From JAMQKA01 sp043951865 (GTDB lineage Bacteria; Bacteroidota; Rhodothermia; Balneolales; Balneolaceae): 64,000 bases of DNA. The stretch is taken from assembly GCF_043951865.1 (NCBI RefSeq), contig NZ_JBINJF010000006.1, positions 124,001 through 188,000 of the forward strand, written 5' to 3'. Positions 1-8,739 of the stretch are shown piece after piece. The notes beneath the pieces are model-generated. The model worked only from the letters and a program-made list of their open reading frames with translations, was not told the DNA's origin and made no database searches. Position 1 is the first letter of the stretch. Each line of letters starts with the position of its first letter. The translations under genes were made by a program, and so were the position numbers.

Positions 1-60
1 CATCGAATTTTCCTATGATTGGAACTTTATTTTAGCAGGCTGCTTATCGATTGGTATACC

Positions 61-98
61 AGAGGCCTTTGCAAAGCAACGATTTTGCAAAGGCCTCT
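61..98. repeat. Family A solo inverted repeat
   Basis: A perfect 15-bp inverted repeat: AGAGGCCTTTGCAAA at 61-75 and its reverse complement at 84-98, around an 8-nt loop. The arm matches the ends of the longer family A repeats at 14543, 33199, 41104, 44357, 36659 and 59031, so this looks like a reduced copy holding only the two ends. It has no coding content. A role as a transcription terminator is possible, because three T follow the right arm. Confidence 0.7.
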
Positions 99-184
99 TT
101 CATTTCAACAGGTACTGGAAACATCCTGCCTGGAATACAAGTTTTCGGACTGCCCCCTTCGAAATTCATGATTTCCCTCTCGCC

Positions 185-660
185 TATAGAAATTTTTGTG
201 GACCCGAGTGCCCGGAGCCGGAACGAACAGACCCCATCAATGCAGGTTAGTTGATCCAGGTTTAGCCCGGATTTCTCGCCAAGAAATTGGTTTTTCAGCA
301 AGGCGAAGGGCAAATGGCCGCGCAGACGTACGTTGGTACGTTGAGCCGGGGATTTGTCCTTCAACGCGGCTGAAAGGCCAATTTCGCAGCCTATTACAAA
401 CTGTAGTGATAATTGGGCAGTAATAGATGGCGTAAGTTATTGCCATCTATGAAGTTACATGATTTTATCCAACATACTCGTGAGAAATCCGGGTTAGATA
501 GTACGAGCGGCCCCTCGCACCAGTATTAGAATCAAGTTCTATGGTTTTGGAGCGGCGTGGTTTAATTAATTGTGGAGTGGTTATTTGTTGACCAATAACT
601 AATCTCCGCCGGTGATTTTTTAATTCATTTTAGCCGTATAAAAAATCAGGAAAAATTTAA
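185..660. repeat. Composite C/D repeat split by a family B element
   Basis: The stretch 185-224 (AAATTTTTGTGG, then GTGCCCGGAGCCGG) matches the left part of the C module at 8940-9050. The stretch 530-552 (AAGTTCTATGGTTTTGGAGC) matches its right part. After that, 553-660 resembles the right end of the composite repeat at 19915-20050 (GCGGCG-GGTTTA, GAGTGGTTATT, GACCAATAACT). The two C halves are separated by the family B element at 261-497, which suggests a nested insertion. No gene is supported in 1-733. Confidence 0.55.
261..497. mobile_element. Family B MITE-like element, copy 1
   Basis: About 237 bp bounded by inverted ends: the left TTTAGCCCGGATTTCTCGCC is matched on the right by CGTGAGAAATCCGGGTTAGA. 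Inside are nested self-complementary arms, including TTTTCAGC with GCTGAAA and a central palindrome with CGTACGTTGGTACG. The architecture matches 17143-17378, but the inner arm bases differ while staying complementary. No ORF or transposase is present. The family assignment is an inference from copies within this window. Confidence 0.65.
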
Positions 661-733
661 CTCCTCACACACGCGGTTCAAACCAACATTGCGGATAAGG
701 GTACAAATTGAAATTAGAATTGCGGTATGCTCT

Positions 734-1435
734 TCATCTCAAAAATTGGCTCAACAAGGCTACCACCGCTGTTTCCGTGCGCAGGCGATGGGAGCCCAGG
801 GACACTATCCGAGCCCCATTTGCTTTGAATAATGCGATCTCCTCCTGCGAAAAACCACCTTCCGGTCCCACAAAGAGGACTATTTCCTTCTCCATCTTTT
901 TAAACTCACCGGGAACACCCGGGGAGGTATCCTTGGCACCGCGCGCCACCAGCATTGGGGAGGAGTCGCTGTATTTCCCGATCACCTCTTTGACAGAGGG
1001 ATATACAGATATGGACGGCAAACAGGCCCTCAGGCTCTGTTTCATGGCGGATACGGCGGTAGATCGCAGGCGATCCACCCGCACATTTTCTTTGACGGTG
1101 TGCTCACTTCGGAACAGTACGATCTCACCGACCCCGAGTTCTACCGCCTTCTCGACGGCAAACTCCAAGCGGTCCCGCTTCTTGATAATTCCCATGGCCA
1201 TCACCAGCGAAGGGTTCCGTTGTTCCCTGCGGTTCCGGTTCGTAATCTCGATCAGCGCGGTATTCCGCAGAATGCGGCGGACAATGCCTTCATACCATCC
1301 CCCCTCCCCATCCACGACGGTAATGGTATCCCCCTCACGGTAACGCAACACCCTGGCGGCGTGCCTGGCTTCCTGTTGCGTAAGTTCTATTTGGTCACCC
1401 TCAATTTGATCGGGAGGAGCATAAAAAATATTCAT
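734..1435 (-). CDS. rsmE: 16S rRNA (uracil1498-N3)-methyltransferase RsmE
   Basis: A cytoplasmic SAM-dependent enzyme that methylates N3 of U1498 in 16S rRNA. The 233 residues match the usual family length. The N-terminal PUA-like part carries QEARHAARVLRYREGD. The C-terminal trefoil-knot (SPOUT) part has the family signature FVGPEGGFSQEE followed by LGSHRLRTETA, which form the SAM pocket. It is the last gene of a minus-strand run, 26 nt after the small Cys-rich gene, so cotranscription with the EVE and dCTP-deaminase-like genes is likely. Confidence 0.95.
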   Translation of the reverse strand: MNIFYAPPDQIEGDQIELTQQEARHAARVLRYREGDTITVVDGEGGWYEGIVRRILRNTALIEITNRNRREQRNPSLVMAMGIIKKRDRLEFAVEKAVELGVGEIVLFRSEHTVKENVRVDRLRSTAVSAMKQSLRACLPSISVYPSVKEVIGKYSDSSPMLVARGAKDTSPGVPGEFKKMEKEIVLFVGPEGGFSQEEIALFKANGARIVSLGSHRLRTETAVVALLSQFLR

Positions 1436-1461
1436 TGCACAGTAGCTAGAGTAGCCATTTT

Positions 1462-1677
1462 TTAGTTTCTACGCAGGTATGCGCCCGGCTCAAATACTGT
1501 TTCCCCCGTTTCCAGGACCATTTCGATATAGGGTATGCAAAACCCGCACTGGCAGCTGCAGTACTTTTCGGCCTGCAGCGACTTCACATCCTGATACCCC
1601 TTGCGGCGGGCATAGTCTTTTATTTCCTGGAATGTTCGCTTGTGACAGATGCACTTCTCAACAGTATACTTACTCAT
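1462..1677 (-). CDS. Small Cys-rich, BFD-like [2Fe-2S] protein
   Basis: A 71-residue protein with cysteines spaced CxC near residues 9-11 and CxCxxC near 41-46. The pattern resembles (2Fe-2S)-binding BFD-like domains; a structural zinc site is the alternative. The sequence is short, soluble and without a signal peptide. The start overlaps the 3' end of the upstream dCTP-deaminase-like gene by 8 nt, which suggests translational coupling, and rsmE follows. The function in this operon is unknown; iron-sulfur or metal binding is an inference from cysteine spacing only. Confidence 0.7.
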   Translation of the reverse strand: MSKYTVEKCICHKRTFQEIKDYARRKGYQDVKSLQAEKYCSCQCGFCIPYIEMVLETGETVFEPGAYLRRN

Positions 1678-2887
1678 CCTCCTGCCTGAAATGTTTGCCC
1701 AGTTTTAGTCCCTGTCCCTGGTAGTTGCTTTCGATTTCTGTTCCATACACAAATTCGGGGATCTCAGTATTGGGTTCAAACTTCATGCTGCAGAATGTCT
1801 GCCCATCTTCGATCAAAAACGGCACATCGTGCGATCGCACCTCAAGCACTGCGCGTGCTCCTCCTGCTTCTGCCGATCCCCCAAAACCGCTGTCAAAAAA
1901 ACCCGCGTAGTGCGTTCGGAGCTCTCCCGACCCGGTATCATAGGCGATCATTTCGGCCGCGAGATGGGTGGGAATACGGCACCGTTCCTTGGAGGCAAAA
2001 ATATAAAACGCTTCCGGTTCAAGGATCAGGTGATCATTCTTGTGGTAGTGAATTGGCTCCCAAAAATTATCTACATCATAATGATTGATATTTTCAAGGT
2101 CGATCAGGTCGCGGTGTTTCTTCGCTTTATAGCCCACAATTTCGCCCTCCTCCCCGTGCAGGTTTACGCTCATAAAAAGTCCATTGCTCACCTTTATCTC
2201 GCCCATCGGGACGGGGTGTCCCTCCTCATTAAAAAGCAGCGGGTCGGAATGATGAGTCCGCAGTATATCCTGATCGGAAAGCAGCGTGTAGCCGTGACGG
2301 ATGCGCAGCTGGTTCAAACGCTGCCCGGTTCGTACTTTTATCGGGAAGGATTTGGGTACCACCTCCAAATACAGGTTGCCGCTGTAGCCGGATCGAATCT
2401 CTTCAAACCGGTGGGAATAATCGGTGATAACACGGGTAAAAATATCGAGTCGACCCGTTGTACTCTTGGGGTTCGCCTTGGCCGTCAGGTGTTCATCAGA
2501 GACAATTTTAATCGGATCGGCCGCCGCCTCTCCGTCGAACAGCGTCTTCTGAGGCGGCACATGTCCGGGCAGGTGCAGCTGTTCAAGCAGCGGTATGATA
2601 TATACGCAGTTCGGTTCAAGGACCGCCCCGTTCTCTATCGAAAAGTCATACTGTTTGAGTTTGTCTACTTTGCTCTCCACCGTCTCATCTTCAGGCAAAA
2701 AGCTGCAACGAACACGATAGGCTTTCTCCCCCAGCCGCAGGTCGATTGAATTTGGCTGAAATTGATCATCCTGCAGCGGGTAGTCCCTGTGACTGGTAAT
2801 CATGCCCGCCCTGGCCAGCGTCCTCAGTTTCTGGACCGGCAGTATACCTTTAGTCCGTAAAAAAACTTCCTCTATCTCTTTTGTCAT
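1670..2887 (-). CDS. 2'-deoxycytidine 5'-triphosphate deaminase family protein
   Basis: A 405-residue homologue of the two-domain dCTP deaminase/dUTPase superfamily, expected to convert dCTP to dUTP for dTTP synthesis. Two copies of the fold are visible. The first has QPNSIDLRLG, then TGRLDIF and SGYSGNLYLEVV. The second has YDTGSGELRTHYAG, SGFGG and AVLEVRSHDVPF. The open frame extends to 2986, but the extra 33 residues are encoded by low-complexity GAGAAACGAGAAATGG-like DNA and look non-genic, so the ATG at 2887 is preferred. The substrate has not been shown; a dUTPase-like activity is an alternative. Confidence 0.82.
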   Translation of the reverse strand: MTKEIEEVFLRTKGILPVQKLRTLARAGMITSHRDYPLQDDQFQPNSIDLRLGEKAYRVRCSFLPEDETVESKVDKLKQYDFSIENGAVLEPNCVYIIPLLEQLHLPGHVPPQKTLFDGEAAADPIKIVSDEHLTAKANPKSTTGRLDIFTRVITDYSHRFEEIRSGYSGNLYLEVVPKSFPIKVRTGQRLNQLRIRHGYTLLSDQDILRTHHSDPLLFNEEGHPVPMGEIKVSNGLFMSVNLHGEEGEIVGYKAKKHRDLIDLENINHYDVDNFWEPIHYHKNDHLILEPEAFYIFASKERCRIPTHLAAEMIAYDTGSGELRTHYAGFFDSGFGGSAEAGGARAVLEVRSHDVPFLIEDGQTFCSMKFEPNTEIPEFVYGTEIESNYQGQGLKLGKHFRQEDE

Positions 2888-3001
2888 CCTATCTGTGTGC
2901 AGTCGTTTCTCATTTGCCATTTCTCGTTTCTCGTCTGCCGTCTCCCCCCTGCCGGAGAACACCTCTCTCCAAAACAAGACCAGCATTGCTCGACAACAGC
3001 C

Positions 3002-3475
3002 TTATTTCGGTTCGGCCCCGGCCATTTCGTGAATTTTGAGCCACTCCTCTTCGGTTACCGGCGTAATTGAGAGGCGAAAGCGGTTCAGCAGCACCATATC
3101 TTCCAGGGCGGGTTCCTCCTTGAGCGCATCTCGCGTTACGGGGTTTTCAAACTTCTGGACAAACTTCACATCAACAAGCTCCCAGGTAGGATCTTCTTCG
3201 CTGCTCTTTTCATCAAAATATTTGGAATCGGGATCGAACTGGGTGGGATCCGGGTAGGGCTCGCTGGCCACCTCCATACTCCCAACAATTACCGGGGGAC
3301 GCACATTGGAGTGGTAAAAAAGGACTCCGTCCCCGATACTCATCTCATCTCTCATGTAGTTGCGTGCCTCGTAGTTCCTGATGCCATCCCACGGTTCCAC
3401 CTGGTCTCGTTCCAGGTCGTCAATACTGTACGCATCCGGTTCCGATTTCATCAGCCAATACTTGCGTTTACTCAT
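3002..3475 (-). CDS. EVE domain-containing protein
   Basis: A 157-residue single-domain protein of the EVE (PUA-like) family, related to thymocyte nuclear protein 1. It opens with KYWLMKSEPDAYSIDDL, continues with WDGIRNYEARNYMRD and has FYHSN, all classic EVE positions. Family members bind modified bases in DNA or RNA. It is the first gene of a minus-strand group with the dCTP-deaminase-like gene, the Cys-rich gene and rsmE. The ligand in this organism is unknown. Confidence 0.9.
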   Translation of the reverse strand: MSKRKYWLMKSEPDAYSIDDLERDQVEPWDGIRNYEARNYMRDEMSIGDGVLFYHSNVRPPVIVGSMEVASEPYPDPTQFDPDSKYFDEKSSEEDPTWELVDVKFVQKFENPVTRDALKEEPALEDMVLLNRFRLSITPVTEEEWLKIHEMAGAEPK

Positions 3476-3679
3476 AGTAGATAGAATCTGTTCAAATTTT
3501 AATGCTGGTTACTTTTGATCAAACGAATCGAAATATAGGAATTCAGACACCGGAATTCAGAATATGATTTAAATTCATCTCCGGCTCCGGTATCTTCGAT
3601 ATTCGGGGGCTGAGTTACGCTTTCCCTGTTTTGCACAAAATTGAGCTTTAAACACTCTAACCACAACTTTTTCCAAGCG

Positions 3680-4273
3680 ATGGATATCCTATTTTGGAGC
3701 GGCGGCAAAGATTCATACCTGGCCCTGAAATTTTATACCCGGGAGTATGGAGAAAAAAATAATATTCAGCTGCTAACCACCTATAATGAGAAAACCGATA
3801 CTGTGCCCCACCAACAGATAGCTCTTGAAAAAATAAAACGCCAGGCCAGCCATCTGGATCTTCCATTAATTACGGTTCCCCTTCCAGAAGATCCTTCCAA
3901 TGAAATTTACCTTGAGCGTATTAAGCAGGCGCTCGCAGGACTGGACATCCCAATTGATCACCTGGTATTTGGAGACTGGTGCCTGGAGGATATTCGGCAA
4001 TGGAGAACAGAGGCGTTTGGAAAGATGGGCTACCGGTGCCTCTTCCCCATCTGGAAAAAAAGTCTGCACGAGCTGCTTCCCGTGCTTATGTTAACACCGG
4101 TAGAGATAAAAATTTCAGCCGTCAAGGAGGAGTTTCAACATCTCATAAGAGTGGGGGAATCGTACACGCAGGGATTTGTCCGAACCCTTCCGGAATCGAT
4201 CGACCCGATGGGTGAAAACGGCGAGTTCCATACGGAGGTTATCTTCCGGGATCTGGACCGCGAGGTTATATAG
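3680..4273 (+). CDS. DUF71-type PP-loop ATP pyrophosphatase
   Basis: About 197 residues from the chosen ATG. The PP-loop SGGKDS at residues 7-12 binds ATP in adenine-nucleotide alpha-hydrolases. The rest (FGDWCLEDIRQWRTEAFGKMGYRCLFPIW) follows the diphthine-ammonia ligase/DUF71 pattern, in which an adenylated intermediate is made for amide or thiol chemistry. The open frame reaches back to 3641, but those 13 residues precede the universally conserved N-terminal strand, so 3680 is better. The bacterial substrate is unknown; no partner gene lies beside it. Confidence 0.85.
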   Translation: MDILFWSGGKDSYLALKFYTREYGEKNNIQLLTTYNEKTDTVPHQQIALEKIKRQASHLDLPLITVPLPEDPSNEIYLERIKQALAGLDIPIDHLVFGDWCLEDIRQWRTEAFGKMGYRCLFPIWKKSLHELLPVLMLTPVEIKISAVKEEFQHLIRVGESYTQGFVRTLPESIDPMGENGEFHTEVIFRDLDREVI

Positions 4274-4903
4274 GGGTTCCTCAGAAGGTCATGGGTGCCA
4301 GTTTTCTTTGGTCGAGGTGTCCCTTCTGTATCAAGATAAAAGAAACACCTCGGTTGGGAAAATAGTCTCCTGTTTCACATCAAGGCTTCTTCATCATCTA
4401 TCGCCGGCGGAGGAGGGGAATTATGAAGGAAGAATTAGAAATGATGAATTTCGAAGGGGAGATCGTATTAACGTGTCAAGCAATTATTCCGAAACCGGAA
4501 AAAATGCTGTCTGACGAGGGAGCGAGCTACAAAATATACACCCTAGCGGTCCCGGCCTTGAATGGAGCGCGGAGGCCGAAGCAGGCGATTGTGGATGTTG
4601 CACCGGTGAGGACTTTGATAGCAGGCAACTTGCGTGACGGACCATCAACATCCACGCCTGCACAGGCTGCAGCGTTTGGCCCATTCACCGCCTTGATTTT
4701 TCCGTCCGTTTTGGATCAAGCCAAAAGGGACACCTCGGTTGTAAGAAAATAGCTTCTTTTCCTGTTGACCATCTCAATCATCCTTCCCTGATATTTTTGG
4801 AGTGGTCAAAAATTGAATCGCCGGCGTTGGATTGATTCGCCTGGACGCATTCAACTACAGCTAAAAGAAACCGAGAGATTGCAAGGACGGAATTGTAACC
4901 GAC
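4274..4903. repeat. Intergenic stretch with composite-repeat remnants
   Basis: There is no convincing gene. Two fragments share a diagnostic hairpin and tail: 4305-4360 (GGTGTCCCTT, TATCAAGATAAAAG, ACACCTCGGTTG) and 4700-4812 (TTTTGGATCAAGCCAAAAGG, ACACCTCGGTTG, then TTCCCTGATATTTTTGGAGT). They resemble the left and right ends of the composite repeat at 8740 and 19655. The open frame 4423-4752 lies between them, and its last 18 codons are repeat sequence. Confidence 0.5.
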
Positions 4904-5902
4904 TCACCGGTACCGTTCCACATACCAGCGAACAGTCTCGCGCAACTGTTCCCTGAAGTTGCCGGAGGGCTGCCAGCCCAGCTCACTTTTAATTTTACTT
5001 GCATCTATGGCATACCGGTAATCGTGGCCGGGGCGATCGGTGACGAACTCCACCAACTGCCTGTAATTGCCGCCGGGACCTTCCCCGACTTCTGTATTCA
5101 GGATGTCGCAGATGCTGTGCACAAGGTCAATATTTCTCCACTCGTTATCCCCGCCGATGGCGTACGTCTCACCGGCCGCCCCCTCCCGAAAAGCCAGATC
5201 CAGCGCCCGGCAGTGATCGCCCACATACAGCCAGTCGCGCACATTTTCTCCTTTCCCGTAGACCGGAATCGCCTTGTGCCCCACTGCACTCCGTATAACG
5301 GTGGGAATCAGCTTTTCATCATGCTGAAATCGACCGAAATTGTTCGAGCAGTTGGTAGTTACCACATTCATCTCGTAGGTATGGTGATAAGCCCGCACCA
5401 GGAAGTCGCTCCCCGCCTTCGTGGCCGAATAGGGAGAATTGGGCGCATATGGTGTCTCTTCCGAAAAGGCCCCCTCGTCACCAAGCGTTCCGTACACCTC
5501 ATCGGTGGAGACGTGCAGAAACCGGTTTTCATCCAGTAACCGCTCTCCCTCCTGCCAGTGCTGCCTGCACTCTTCCAGCAGGTTAAAAGTACCGACCACA
5601 TTTGACTGTACAAACGGTTCGGGACCGGTAATGGAGTTATCGACATGCGATTCCGCCGCCAGGTGAAATACCCCCTGTGGATCAAACTTCCGGACAATAT
5701 CGGCCACCGCCTCCCGGTCTGCCAGATCCACTTTTTTGAAGAGGTAGCGGCTGGAATTCTTGATCGATTTCAGGCGACTTAAATCCGAGGCGTAGGTAAG
5801 CTTGTCAAGATTAAGGATCTGGTATTCCGGATGCTTTTCATACAGGTATAAAATCAGGTTCGATCCGATAAATCCGGCACCGCCGGTAACAATAATTCTC
5901 AT
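4904..5902 (-). CDS. rfbB: dTDP-glucose 4,6-dehydratase
   Basis: Converts dTDP-glucose to dTDP-4-keto-6-deoxyglucose, the first dedicated step after nucleotide transfer in dTDP-L-rhamnose synthesis. The 332 residues form an extended SDR: NAD-binding TGGAGFIGSN at the N-terminus, the STDEVYG segment with the Asp-Glu dehydratase pair, and catalytic YSATK. It overlaps the end of rfbC by 4 nt (ATGA), so the two are translationally coupled. It is last in the order rfbD-rfbC-rfbB. No rfbA is present in the cluster. Confidence 0.96.
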   Translation of the reverse strand: MRIIVTGGAGFIGSNLILYLYEKHPEYQILNLDKLTYASDLSRLKSIKNSSRYLFKKVDLADREAVADIVRKFDPQGVFHLAAESHVDNSITGPEPFVQSNVVGTFNLLEECRQHWQEGERLLDENRFLHVSTDEVYGTLGDEGAFSEETPYAPNSPYSATKAGSDFLVRAYHHTYEMNVVTTNCSNNFGRFQHDEKLIPTVIRSAVGHKAIPVYGKGENVRDWLYVGDHCRALDLAFREGAAGETYAIGGDNEWRNIDLVHSICDILNTEVGEGPGGNYRQLVEFVTDRPGHDYRYAIDASKIKSELGWQPSGNFREQLRETVRWYVERYR

Positions 5903-6456
5903 GACTGGTATGTAAATAGGTCTTCTGTGGGAATTTCATTCAGTCTGGGCTGATTCCGATCCTTTTCCGAAACAACAGGATCAGTCAGCGGCCAGTCAAT
6001 ATCCAGGGCGGGGTCATTCCAGTACAGCCCACGCTCTGCCTCCAGATTGTAGTAGTCCGAACATTTGTATGAGACCAGCGTCTCGTCGGCCAGAACCGCA
6101 TAGCCGTGGGCAAAACCGGTGGGAATAAATAGCTGATGCTTGTTTTCTTCCGAAAGCACGGCCGTAACATGCTTCCCGAACCAGGGAGAGCCCCGGCGAA
6201 GGTCCACGGCTACATCCAGTATTTTTCCTTTGGGTACCATCAGCAACTTGGCCTGTTGGTTTTGAATCTGATAATGCAGTCCCCGAATCACTCCCCTGGC
6301 GGAAGCCGACATGTTGTCCTGCACGAACTCCACGTCAATCTCCCGTTCGCTAAAATACTTTTTGCGAAACGTCTCCAGGAAAAACCCGCGATCGTCTTCG
6401 TGCACCTTTGGTATAATGCGCAGCACCTCGGGGATGGATGTGGGAATAAACTCCAT
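5899..6456 (-). CDS. rfbC: dTDP-4-dehydrorhamnose 3,5-epimerase
   Basis: Epimerises C3 and C5 of dTDP-4-keto-6-deoxyglucose. The 185 residues are the normal length for this cupin enzyme. Visible landmarks are HEDDRGFFLETFRKKYF, QDNMSASARGVIRGLHYQ with the active-site His, and FIPTGFAHGYAVL. It starts 8 nt after rfbD stops and shares 4 nt with rfbB, giving a tight three-gene operon. The dehydrorhamnose reductase next door makes L-rhamnose the most likely end product. Confidence 0.96.
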   Translation of the reverse strand: MEFIPTSIPEVLRIIPKVHEDDRGFFLETFRKKYFSEREIDVEFVQDNMSASARGVIRGLHYQIQNQQAKLLMVPKGKILDVAVDLRRGSPWFGKHVTAVLSEENKHQLFIPTGFAHGYAVLADETLVSYKCSDYYNLEAERGLYWNDPALDIDWPLTDPVVSEKDRNQPRLNEIPTEDLFTYQS

Positions 6457-6464
6457 ATACGGTA

Positions 6465-7343
6465 TTATTCAACGTTAAGTTTTTTAAGCAAATTCTTCAG
6501 TCCCTCTCTCCATGAGGGCATGATCACTCCCGGCACCTGTGCGGCCTTGCGGGTACTCAGTTTGGAGAAACGAGGCCTTTTGGCCCTGGTCTCAAAAGCA
6601 TCTGAACTTACGGGATTTACCTGAATGTCGTGACCTGAAGTTCTGAATATTTCACAAGCCAGCTCATACCAGCTGGTCAGTCCACCGGAAGTGATGTGGT
6701 ATACACCCTGCTCCTGATTTCTCAACAGACTGAGGGTGTTCTGTACCACCGGTCCCGTGAAGGTCGGGCTGCCCCACTGGTCGTCGACCACGTCCAGCTG
6801 GCTGCGCTGATCCGCCAGTTGCAGCATCGTTTTTATAAAATTAGAGCCGTAAAATCCGCACAGCCACGAAACCCGGATAATCAGGTGCTCGCACCCCGCC
6901 TGTCGCACGCCCTGCTCCCCTTTCAGTTTTGTAGCCCCGTACCAGTTTACAGGCGATGTCTCATGGTCCTCGGGGTATCCCTCCGGGAAACGCCGGCGGT
7001 CTTCGCTGCGCCCGGGAAACACGTAGTCGGTGGAGTAGTGAACCAGCTTGATCTCCCGTTCCGCGCACTGCCCGGCCAACGACTTGACCGCCGTACCGTT
7101 GACCCGCACGGCAACCTTCCGATGGTCTTCCGCCCGGTCAACATCGGTGTAGGCCGCGCAATTGACGACGACGTCCGGCATTTCGGCATCCAGTATCTCG
7201 GCCACGGCCCGGTCATCCGTTATATCCAGTTGATCCGACCCGAATCCGCTATAATAATCAAACAGCGGGACATTGCCGCGATTTAGCTGGTCCATCCACT
7301 CCCGGCCCAGCTGTCCGCCGGCTCCAAAAATTATACCTTTCAT
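6465..7343 (-). CDS. rfbD: dTDP-4-dehydrorhamnose reductase
   Basis: Final reduction giving dTDP-L-rhamnose for surface glycans. The 292 residues carry a GAGGQLGRE dinucleotide-binding loop at the N-terminus, NCAAYTDVDRAE, STDYVFPG and the catalytic YGATKLKGE, all usual for RmlD. It is the first gene of the operon; the promoter should lie in 7344-7765, but no clear consensus was found there. The thymidylyltransferase (rfbA) needed to start the pathway must be elsewhere. Confidence 0.95.
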   Translation of the reverse strand: MKGIIFGAGGQLGREWMDQLNRGNVPLFDYYSGFGSDQLDITDDRAVAEILDAEMPDVVVNCAAYTDVDRAEDHRKVAVRVNGTAVKSLAGQCAEREIKLVHYSTDYVFPGRSEDRRRFPEGYPEDHETSPVNWYGATKLKGEQGVRQAGCEHLIIRVSWLCGFYGSNFIKTMLQLADQRSQLDVVDDQWGSPTFTGPVVQNTLSLLRNQEQGVYHITSGGLTSWYELACEIFRTSGHDIQVNPVSSDAFETRAKRPRFSKLSTRKAAQVPGVIMPSWREGLKNLLKKLNVE

Positions 7344-7765
7344 ACTAGCTAGCCATCATATTGACAATTTCTATTATTGGCATATCTGACTGTTAAAATC
7401 ATTTTTAGCATTAATAATGAAGATTTAAGCACTACCATTTCAAAAAAATTGAAAACAGTCAGAACCCCGTCCATGTTAACCTTTATTCTGGAACTTTTCA
7501 TTCTGTCCGCCGAATGCATCCAATTGAAAAATATGCGCTAACCTGCATTATCTCACGAGCATTCTTTTAGAGTTGTGGTTATAAATCCAGGCTAAGATCC
7601 CGTTGTGGGATTAATCATTTCAATTTTCAGCTTCTTTCCCTCGCCTTTCTAAAGACATTTTAACTGTATAGCTCTGGTTATATAAATATATTGGCCCGTC
7701 ACCTGCTACAGGCAGGAGAACCTTTGTAGCTATCAAACTAGTTCCCGCAAATAAATAGAGTGGTC
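7344..7765. other. Divergent intergenic region, no gene seen
   Basis: About 420 bp between the divergent rfb operon and the surface-protein remnant. It is AT-rich, with no long open frame in either direction. A short imperfect hairpin (CCTGCTACAGGCAGG) lies near 7700-7714. Promoters for both flanking transcription units are expected here but could not be assigned by eye. Confidence 0.4.
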
Positions 7766-8717
7766 ATGGAGAACTTCCTGAAAGCCCTCTTGGTGACTCT
7801 AGCCCCGTTCGTGTTGATGATTGCATCCGCCACGTCCGCTGGAAACGACCTTCAATGCAGGATCCGGAACAGTCAACCTGGAAGACAATTTTACCATCTC
7901 CAATAACGATACCTTCAATGCGGAAAATGCCACCGCCACGGTTGACAATACGACGGAAATTAATGGTACCTACAACGGGGACGACGGCAACACCACGTTT
8001 AACGCCAATGTGGATATTCGGAGTGGAGGAGTCATCAACCTGGATACGGGAACTATCACATTCAATGGAGATACACAGGTCAGGGATAACGGCACACTCA
8101 ATATGGGGACGGGCACAGTAAATCTGAATTCCGGGCTGACCGCCCAAAGCGACGGCAATGTTAATGTTCAGGATGGGAACCTGAATGCACAGGGGGATGC
8201 AAACTTTCAAAACAACGGAAATCTTTCAGTAGATGACGGAAATGTGTTTGTGACCGGCGATGCAACACTGCAAAACGGCGGCAGCTTTGATTTTACCAAC
8301 GGTTCGATGACGGTAGGGGGCAACGCTTCATTCACAAACGGCGGATCCGTGAACGCCGGTGATTCCCATATTGAACTAAAAGGAGACATGACGGTGCAGA
8401 ACGGGGGCAATTTTGATCCCGGTACAAGCACTGTAACTTTTAACGGTGGAAACACCCAGACGATAAATGCCGGTAACAATACCATAACTTTTTATGATGT
8501 AAATGTTACTGATGGTTCATCGATTCAAACGACGGTTTCTCTCGAGATATTCGATATGCTGGGACGTAACATCGCAATCCTTATCGATCAACAATCCTGC
8601 AGTGCGGGACTTCACTCTGTAAGCTGGAACGCCCCGGATTATCCAAGTGGAGTCTATTTTTACCGGTTGACTACGCCGGACCAGCGATTTACAAAAAAAC
8701 TTACGTTGATAAAATGA
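7766..8717 (+). pseudogene. Frameshifted, internally deleted secreted protein with T9SS tail
   Basis: The ATG at 7766 opens a clear signal peptide (about 25 residues ending in IASATSAG) that runs out of frame within about 25 codons. The +1 frame then continues as a beta-helical, Asn/Gly-rich repeat (units such as FNAGSGTVNLE, NNGNLSVDDGNV, QNGGSFDFTNGSM) to 8510. The end (LEIFDMLGRNIAIL ... SGVYFYRL ... FTKKLTLIK) is the second half of a type A T9SS sorting domain. The usual NPFNP-type first half is absent, so repeats were probably joined to the tail by an in-frame deletion. Near 7840 the frame change separates export signal and body. It could still be expressed after slippage, but a decayed cargo gene is more likely. 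Confidence 0.7.
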
Positions 8718-8739
8718 AGAGGGAAAGGCTGATGAAGAA

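Noticed and set aside
261..497. Family B as an integron attC site
   Set aside because: The terminal inverted repeats and the 236-bp size do not match the attC core rules, and no integrase or cassette array is present.
1829..2749. 306-codon open frame antisense to the dCTP-deaminase-like gene
   Set aside because: It overlaps a gene with clear motifs on the other strand and has no recognisable domain.
4423..4752. 109-codon open frame starting MKEELEMMNFEGE
   Set aside because: Its last 18 codons are composite-repeat sequence, and no domain or signal peptide is seen.
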